From NCBI GenBank assembly GCA_016794925.1, contig JAEUIW010000001.1:1-64000 (forward strand): DNA of 64,000 nt, in the 5' to 3' direction. Positions 59,598 to 64,000 of this stretch are shown here, one piece after another. The notes under the pieces are model-generated. The model made no database searches. It was not told where the DNA came from and saw only the letters and a list, made by a program, of their open reading frames with translations. How positions within the stretch are numbered: the first letter of the stretch is position 1; each line of letters starts with the position of its first letter. The position numbers were made by a program, and so were the translations under genes. Origin of the DNA: Phycisphaerae bacterium. GTDB taxonomy: Bacteria; Planctomycetota; Phycisphaerae; Phycisphaerales; UBA1924.

Positions 59598-62012
59598 ATG
59601 TCGATGCTCAACGCTTCAATCGCTCTCCTGCTCGCGGGCGTGGCCGGTGTTCTGCCCACGACCTTCAACAACCCGCCGGAACCGCTCCGGCCCGTGCCGT
59701 TCGCACGGGTTGGCGTGGAGGGACCATTCTGGGGGCCGCGTCTGGCCGCCGTACGTGAGGGGACGCTCGAAGCGAACCTGCACCAGTGCGAGATCACCGG
59801 TCGATTGCGGAATTTCGATCGTGCCGCCGGGAAGGAGGCCGGCGAGTTCGAGGGCCTGCTGTTCAACGACTCCGACGTGTACAAGGTGATGGAGGGATGG
59901 GCGTACGTGCTCGCGACCGAATCGGACCCCCCCAAGCGGGCCGCGCTCGAAGCTCGCCTGGATGCGCTCGTGGCCCGCGTGGCCGCCGCGCAGGCGCCGG
60001 ACGGCTACATCAACACGTACTACGCGTTGAAGGCCGGAATGCCCAAGCGGTTCACGCGCGAGGAGCACGATCACGAAACGTACTGCATGGGACACCTGAT
60101 CGAGGCGGCGGTGGCCCATTTCGAGGTTACCGGCAAGCGGACGTTCCTTGATGTCGGCATCCGGGCCGCGGATTTTCTCGACGGTTTGTACGGCGAGGGG
60201 AAATTCACGGCCCCCCCGGGGCACCAGGAACTCGAACTCGCGCTCGTCAAGCTGTGGCGCGTGACCGCGGAGGATCGCTATGCCCGGCTCGCGACATTCC
60301 TGGTCGAGCAACGCGGGCGATCCCACCGTGGCCTCGACGGCTCCGTGGACGGACCCTGGGGCGAATACAACCAGGACCACGCGCCGGTGCGCGACCAGAC
60401 CCAGGCCGTCGGTCACGCGGTTCGCGCGGCGTACTTCTACTCCGCCGTGACCGACCTGGCCGCGATGACCGGGGACGAAGGGTACCGCTTGGCCCTGGAT
60501 GCGCTCTGGCGTGACGTCTTTGATACCAGGATCTTCATCACCGGCGGAATCGGTCCCAGCGCGCACAACGAGGGTTTCACCGAGCCCTTCGACATCCCGA
60601 CATATTCCGCGTACCAGGAAACCTGCGCCTCGATCGCGCTCGCCTTCTGGGCTCATCGCATGAGCCTCCTGCACGCCGACGCGTCGTACATGGACGTGTT
60701 CGAACGGGGTTTGTACAACAGCGTGCTCGCGGGCGTCTCGCTCGATGGTCGGAAGTTCAACTATGTGAACCCGCTGGCGGCCAAGGCGGGGGGCGGCCAC
60801 ACGCGCCGCGATTGGTTCCCGTGTGCCTGCTGCCCGCCCAACGTCTTGCGCTTCCTCGCATCGATCGGCGGGTACGCCTACGCCGTGCGTGGGGATCAGG
60901 CGTACGTCAACCTGTACGTGCCCGGGGCCGCATCGCTCCCGCTCGCCTCGGGCAAGGTCCGGGTCACGCAGGAGACGGACTATCCATGGGACGGACGGGT
61001 GCGGCTGACCATCACGTCGGACACGCCGGCTCCGCGAGAGTTGTTCGTTCGCATTCCCGGCTGGTGTCGCGGATTCACGCTCGCGCGCAACGGTGCGCCG
61101 TGCCAGGCGGGCCCGCCCGAGCGCGGCTACGTGCGCGTTCCCGTCACGGGCACCTCCGACCGCGTGGAGCTTCGATTGGACATGCCCATCGAACGCGTCT
61201 ATTCGCACCCCAAGGTCCGAGCCTCGCTGGGGCATGTGGCCATCCAGCGCGGACCCATCGTGTACACGATGGAGGACAAGGACAATGCGGAGCCCATCAC
61301 GCTGGCGTCAGCCTTGCTCCCCGTTTCGGGCTCGCTCAAGGCCAGGCCGACGGATGACCCCAGGCTCGGACGATTCATCGCGATCGAAGCCGAGGGTGCG
61401 ATCGTTTCTCGAGACGAACGCGAAGGCGTGGCTCTCTACGCCGCCGGGGCCGCCGCTTCGCCGGCGACGCTCACGCTCATCCCGTACTGCATGTGGGACA
61501 ACCGCGGCGTTGCGTCGATGCAGATCTGGATCCCCGAGTCACCCGCGTTCCTGCCGCTCGCCCCCGCGGCGGGGATCACCGCCACCGCGTCGTACATCGG
61601 CAACGGTGACGGCACGGCCGCGTTGTTCGATCGCGGTGCGCCCGCTTCCTCGGCCGATCAGACAATCCCACGGTTCACGTTCTGGCCCCACAAGGGCGGG
61701 ATCGAATGGGTGGCGTACGAGTTCGCGCGCCCGCGCCGGATCGATCGCGCCGCCGTCTACTGGTTCGATGATTCCGGCGTCGGTCAGTGCCGGGTGCCCG
61801 ATTCCGCGACGCTCGAATGGAGGTCGGACTCCGGGGACTGGGCTCCAGTGGCCGGAGCCGGACCGATCGGCGTGAAGAAGGACGGGTTCAATGAGGTTCG
61901 ATTCGAGCCGGTGACAACCAGGGGGCTTCGTCTCCGGATCGCCTTGCAAGAGAAGTTCAGCGCCGGCGTGCTCGAGTGGTCGATCGGTGATGCGCGGAAG
62001 GGCACGGAGTAA
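59598..62012 (+). CDS. Secreted GH127 beta-L-arabinofuranosidase
   Basis: 804 aa. GGAG lies 8 nt before ATG 59598; the signal peptide is MSMLNASIALLLAGVAGVLP. The GH127 barrel has FNDSDVYKVMEGWAYVLAT, YCMGHLIEAAVAHFEVTGK and YQETCASIALAFWAHRM (Glu341, Cys343). CACCPPNVLRF supplies Cys411 and Cys412. These four residues match the zinc ligands and cysteine nucleophile of the characterised HypBA1 enzyme. The beta-sandwich domains (about 430-640) are followed by a discoidin-like C-terminal module (about 680-804, VAYEFARPRRIDRAAVYWF). It should release L-arabinofuranose from arabinans or plant glycoproteins, feeding the isomerase and kinase upstream. Confidence 0.93.
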   Translation: MSMLNASIALLLAGVAGVLPTTFNNPPEPLRPVPFARVGVEGPFWGPRLAAVREGTLEANLHQCEITGRLRNFDRAAGKEAGEFEGLLFNDSDVYKVMEGWAYVLATESDPPKRAALEARLDALVARVAAAQAPDGYINTYYALKAGMPKRFTREEHDHETYCMGHLIEAAVAHFEVTGKRTFLDVGIRAADFLDGLYGEGKFTAPPGHQELELALVKLWRVTAEDRYARLATFLVEQRGRSHRGLDGSVDGPWGEYNQDHAPVRDQTQAVGHAVRAAYFYSAVTDLAAMTGDEGYRLALDALWRDVFDTRIFITGGIGPSAHNEGFTEPFDIPTYSAYQETCASIALAFWAHRMSLLHADASYMDVFERGLYNSVLAGVSLDGRKFNYVNPLAAKAGGGHTRRDWFPCACCPPNVLRFLASIGGYAYAVRGDQAYVNLYVPGAASLPLASGKVRVTQETDYPWDGRVRLTITSDTPAPRELFVRIPGWCRGFTLARNGAPCQAGPPERGYVRVPVTGTSDRVELRLDMPIERVYSHPKVRASLGHVAIQRGPIVYTMEDKDNAEPITLASALLPVSGSLKARPTDDPRLGRFIAIEAEGAIVSRDEREGVALYAAGAAASPATLTLIPYCMWDNRGVASMQIWIPESPAFLPLAPAAGITATASYIGNGDGTAALFDRGAPASSADQTIPRFTFWPHKGGIEWVAYEFARPRRIDRAAVYWFDDSGVGQCRVPDSATLEWRSDSGDWAPVAGAGPIGVKKDGFNEVRFEPVTTRGLRLRIALQEKFSAGVLEWSIGDARKGTE

Positions 62013-62013
62013 G

Positions 62014-63444
62014 GTGCGGTCGCTCGTCTGGTTCCGATCCGATCTTCGCGCGCGAGACAACACAGCGCTCCACGCCGCGGCGGCTCGAGCCACGCGCGGC
62101 GTGATCGGGCTCTATGTCATCTCTCCGGGGGACTGGGCCCGGCATGACACGGCGCCGTGCCGCGTCGGGCTCGTGCTCAGGAATCTCGCGTTCCTTTCGG
62201 CCGAACTCGCGCAACGAAACATCCCGCTTCTCGTGCGTACGGCCGAGCGGCACGGAGATGTCGGCCGTGCGGTCGTGCGGGTCGCAAGCGAGTTCGACTG
62301 TGACGAGGTCCACTTCAACGAGGAGTACCCCGTCAACGAGCGGCAGCGTGACGCGGTGGTTGCCGACCTCCTTGCAAGCGTGTCGCGTGCGGCGCATGCC
62401 CACGCCGACGACCTCGTGTTCTCCCCTGATTCCATCCGCACCGCGCAGGGGCGACCGTACACCGTGTTCACGCCTTTCAAGCGGGCGTGGATTCGAGCCG
62501 CTGAAGCACGCGGCCTCCCCCCGTTGCTGCCCCTTCCCAGAAAACAACACGCGATGGTCTGCGCGCGCGACGCCATTCCCGATTCCCCGCCGGGCATGTC
62601 TGATCCCGTAGATCCCGGACTTTGGCCTGCCGGAGAAGCACACGCGTGCAGACAGCTTGGAGCATTCCTCCGCGACCGCATCGTTCGGTACGAACGCGAT
62701 CGAAATGAGCCGGCGATCGACGGGACCAGTCGCCTCTCGCCCCAGTTAGCCGCCGGCGTCATCTCGGCGCGTCAATGCCTGCACGCCGCGGTTGAGTCCA
62801 ACGACGGGCGGCTTGAGTCCGGAGGCGTGGGGCCGATAACCTGGATTTCCGAGCTCATCTGGCGCGAGTTCTATCGCCACATCCTCATCGCATTTCCTCG
62901 GGTGAGTATGAACCGGCCGTTCAGGCTCGCCACGGACGGGATTCGCTGGAGCGATGACGAGCGCAAGTTCGAGGCCTGGAGGCAGGGTCGCACGGGCATT
63001 CCGCTCGTGGACGCGGCGATGCGGGCCCTCACGTGCACCGGGTGGATGCACAATCGCTTGCGCATGATCACCGCCATGTACCTCACCAAGGACCTGTTCA
63101 TCGACTGGCGATGGGGCGAACGCCATTTCATGCGGCATCTGGTGGACGGGGACCTGGCGAGCAACAACGGCGGGTGGCAGTGGTCCGCGAGCACCGGGAC
63201 GGATGCCGCGCCGTATTTCCGGGTGTTCAACCCCGTGTCGCAGAGCCGCGCGTGGGATCCGAAAGGCGTGTTCATTCGTCGATGGCTCCCTGAGCTTCGC
63301 GCGCTGGACGACAACGCAATTCACGATCCCTCCGGGCTTCCGCCGCTCGCCCTGGCCCGATTGGATTACCCGGCGCCGATCGTGGACCACGCGCGCGCGC
63401 GGGAGCGCGCGATCGCGGCGTTTCGCGCGCTCGCCGGCGGCTGA
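62014..63444 (+). CDS. phr: Deoxyribodipyrimidine photolyase (class I, cryptochrome/photolyase family)
   Basis: About 476 aa from GTG 62014, with GGAG four nt upstream. Another start (GTG 61987 or ATG 61990) would overlap the GH127 stop and add a basic tail. The N-terminal antenna domain starts SLVWFRSDLRARDNTALHAA. The FAD domain (about 200-476) has TSRLSPQLAAGVISARQCL, WISELIWREFYRHILIAFP, LVDAAMRALTCTGWMHNRLR, ASNNGGWQWSASTGTDAAPY and FRVFNPVSQSRAWDPKG. These are CPD photolyase signatures, including the tryptophans of electron transfer. It repairs UV-induced pyrimidine dimers. It sits directly after GH127, without obvious functional link. Confidence 0.93.
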   Translation: MRSLVWFRSDLRARDNTALHAAAARATRGVIGLYVISPGDWARHDTAPCRVGLVLRNLAFLSAELAQRNIPLLVRTAERHGDVGRAVVRVASEFDCDEVHFNEEYPVNERQRDAVVADLLASVSRAAHAHADDLVFSPDSIRTAQGRPYTVFTPFKRAWIRAAEARGLPPLLPLPRKQHAMVCARDAIPDSPPGMSDPVDPGLWPAGEAHACRQLGAFLRDRIVRYERDRNEPAIDGTSRLSPQLAAGVISARQCLHAAVESNDGRLESGGVGPITWISELIWREFYRHILIAFPRVSMNRPFRLATDGIRWSDDERKFEAWRQGRTGIPLVDAAMRALTCTGWMHNRLRMITAMYLTKDLFIDWRWGERHFMRHLVDGDLASNNGGWQWSASTGTDAAPYFRVFNPVSQSRAWDPKGVFIRRWLPELRALDDNAIHDPSGLPPLALARLDYPAPIVDHARARERAIAAFRALAGG

Positions 63445-63477
63445 TCGGCCCCATCGAGATTCCGTTGCAGCAAATGC

Positions 63478-64000
63478 TCAGCCGGGCGTGTGCGCGCCCG
63501 GGCCCGATGAGGGAGATGGTGGGGGTGAAGTGTCCAATAACTCCACGGCGCGCCACGCGGCCGGCGTCCACGGGCCCACCTCCGTCACGTGGCGCAGTGC
63601 GCGACGATCCGTGTCGTCGCGCGGGTTCGGGCTTGGTCGATCGTCGAGGTATTCCTTCAACGCACGGTCCGCGGCGGCAACCTCGCGCGCTCGCGAAGCT
63701 CGCCAGGGCTCGTCCACCCAGCGCAGGACTTCCGCGATTCGCTCGGCCGAAGGCACCTCGTGGCCGAGGTCCGTGTAGTCGAACACGCGAATGCTGAGTC
63801 CCTCGCGCTGCATGGACGCCGCGGTCAACGTCACGTTTGCGTGGTTGAAGTCGTCACGGCCGGTGATGGCGGCGAATCGATTCGCTCGCAGCTGGTCAAG
63901 AAGCGGTCCCTGCGGCTTGGAGTACGCCGCGGGCCACATCCCGCGCCCGCCGTCCGGCACGTTCACGAACGCGTCCATCCCGACAATCGGCGCGCAGCCG
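63478..64000 (-). CDS. C-terminal part of an alpha/beta-hydrolase-like protein (cut by window edge)
   Basis: An open frame entering from the right edge and ending at 63478, at least 174 codons. The residues include GCAPIVGMDAFVNVPDGGRG, GPLLDQLRANRFAAITGRDD and FDYTDLGHEVPSAERIAEVL, where GH is the likely catalytic histidine of an alpha/beta hydrolase (poly-hydroxyalkanoate depolymerase or esterase-like C-terminus). The ATG at 63976-63978 is probably internal. The last ~20 residues are Pro/Ser-rich. Convergent with the photolyase (33 bp between stops). The true start and signal peptide lie outside the window. Confidence 0.65.
   Translation of the reverse strand, partial: GCAPIVGMDAFVNVPDGGRGMWPAAYSKPQGPLLDQLRANRFAAITGRDDFNHANVTLTAASMQREGLSIRVFDYTDLGHEVPSAERIAEVLRWVDEPWRASRAREVAAADRALKEYLDDRPSPNPRDDTDRRALRHVTEVGPWTPAAWRAVELLDTSPPPSPSSGPGAHTPG

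Overview
The window is one contiguous piece of a GC-rich bacterial chromosome, and nearly all of it reads as ordinary coding sequence. Several traits point to a planctomycete, most likely class Phycisphaerae (an inference from gene content, not a measured phylogeny): H-X9-DG type pseudopilin-like proteins with FTLIEL leaders, a PEP-CTERM protein and a VPSPGA/RRRR variant, a double dockerin ending in GC, a serine/threonine kinase fused to TPRs, and many large secreted enzymes.

Layout. 1-9.2 kb is housekeeping: a gene fragment at the left edge, tRNA-Asn, bL31 (zinc-free form), cobalamin-dependent methionine synthase metH behind a palindromic operator candidate, lexA overlapped by an unknown gene, dprA, and a SpoIID-like protein. 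9.2-16.3 kb has a kinase-TPR protein, an aldo/keto reductase, an amidohydrolase and two exported proteins of unknown role. 16.4-27.6 kb is the rplK-rplA-rplJ-rplL and rpoB-rpoC block, split by a small antisense zinc-ribbon-like gene between rplJ and rplL and by a strong terminator plus new promoter between rplL and rpoB. 27.6-31.4 kb carries a BFD-type ferredoxin and, most notably, a three-gene operon of exported proteins (PEP-CTERM propeller-like protein, surface protein, pseudopilin-like protein) read from its own promoter through a clear cobalamin riboswitch. 31.4-34.4 kb holds rdgB, an ALDH7-type dehydrogenase and rpiA. 34.5-43.6 kb holds a dockerin-bearing metallopeptidase, an S9 peptidase, an ECF sigma/anti-sigma/exported-protein operon and a HAF-repeat-like protein with a membrane-sorting tail. 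43.9-47 kb has an orphan sugar-ABC ATPase, a small unknown protein and a pseudopilin-like protein.

47-63.4 kb is a carbohydrate region. A minus-strand operon encodes a GH172-family enzyme, a ribose-type permease and a membrane-anchored sugar-binding protein. After two bPH2 membrane proteins, a plus-strand series encodes a Tat-exported GH116 enzyme with an inserted module, an AraB-like kinase, a fucose-isomerase-fold sugar isomerase and a GH127 beta-L-arabinofuranosidase. Together they suggest release, import and phosphorylation of arabinose-containing glycans; no araA, araD or matching tandem ATPase is seen here. A photolyase and a truncated hydrolase end the window.

A recurring signal not tied to one gene: at eight starts a TAnnnT hexamer lies 5-7 nt before the ATG and no Shine-Dalgarno is present, the arrangement expected of leaderless mRNAs. 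Other genes in the same window have clear GGAG-type ribosome binding sites, so two initiation modes appear to coexist.
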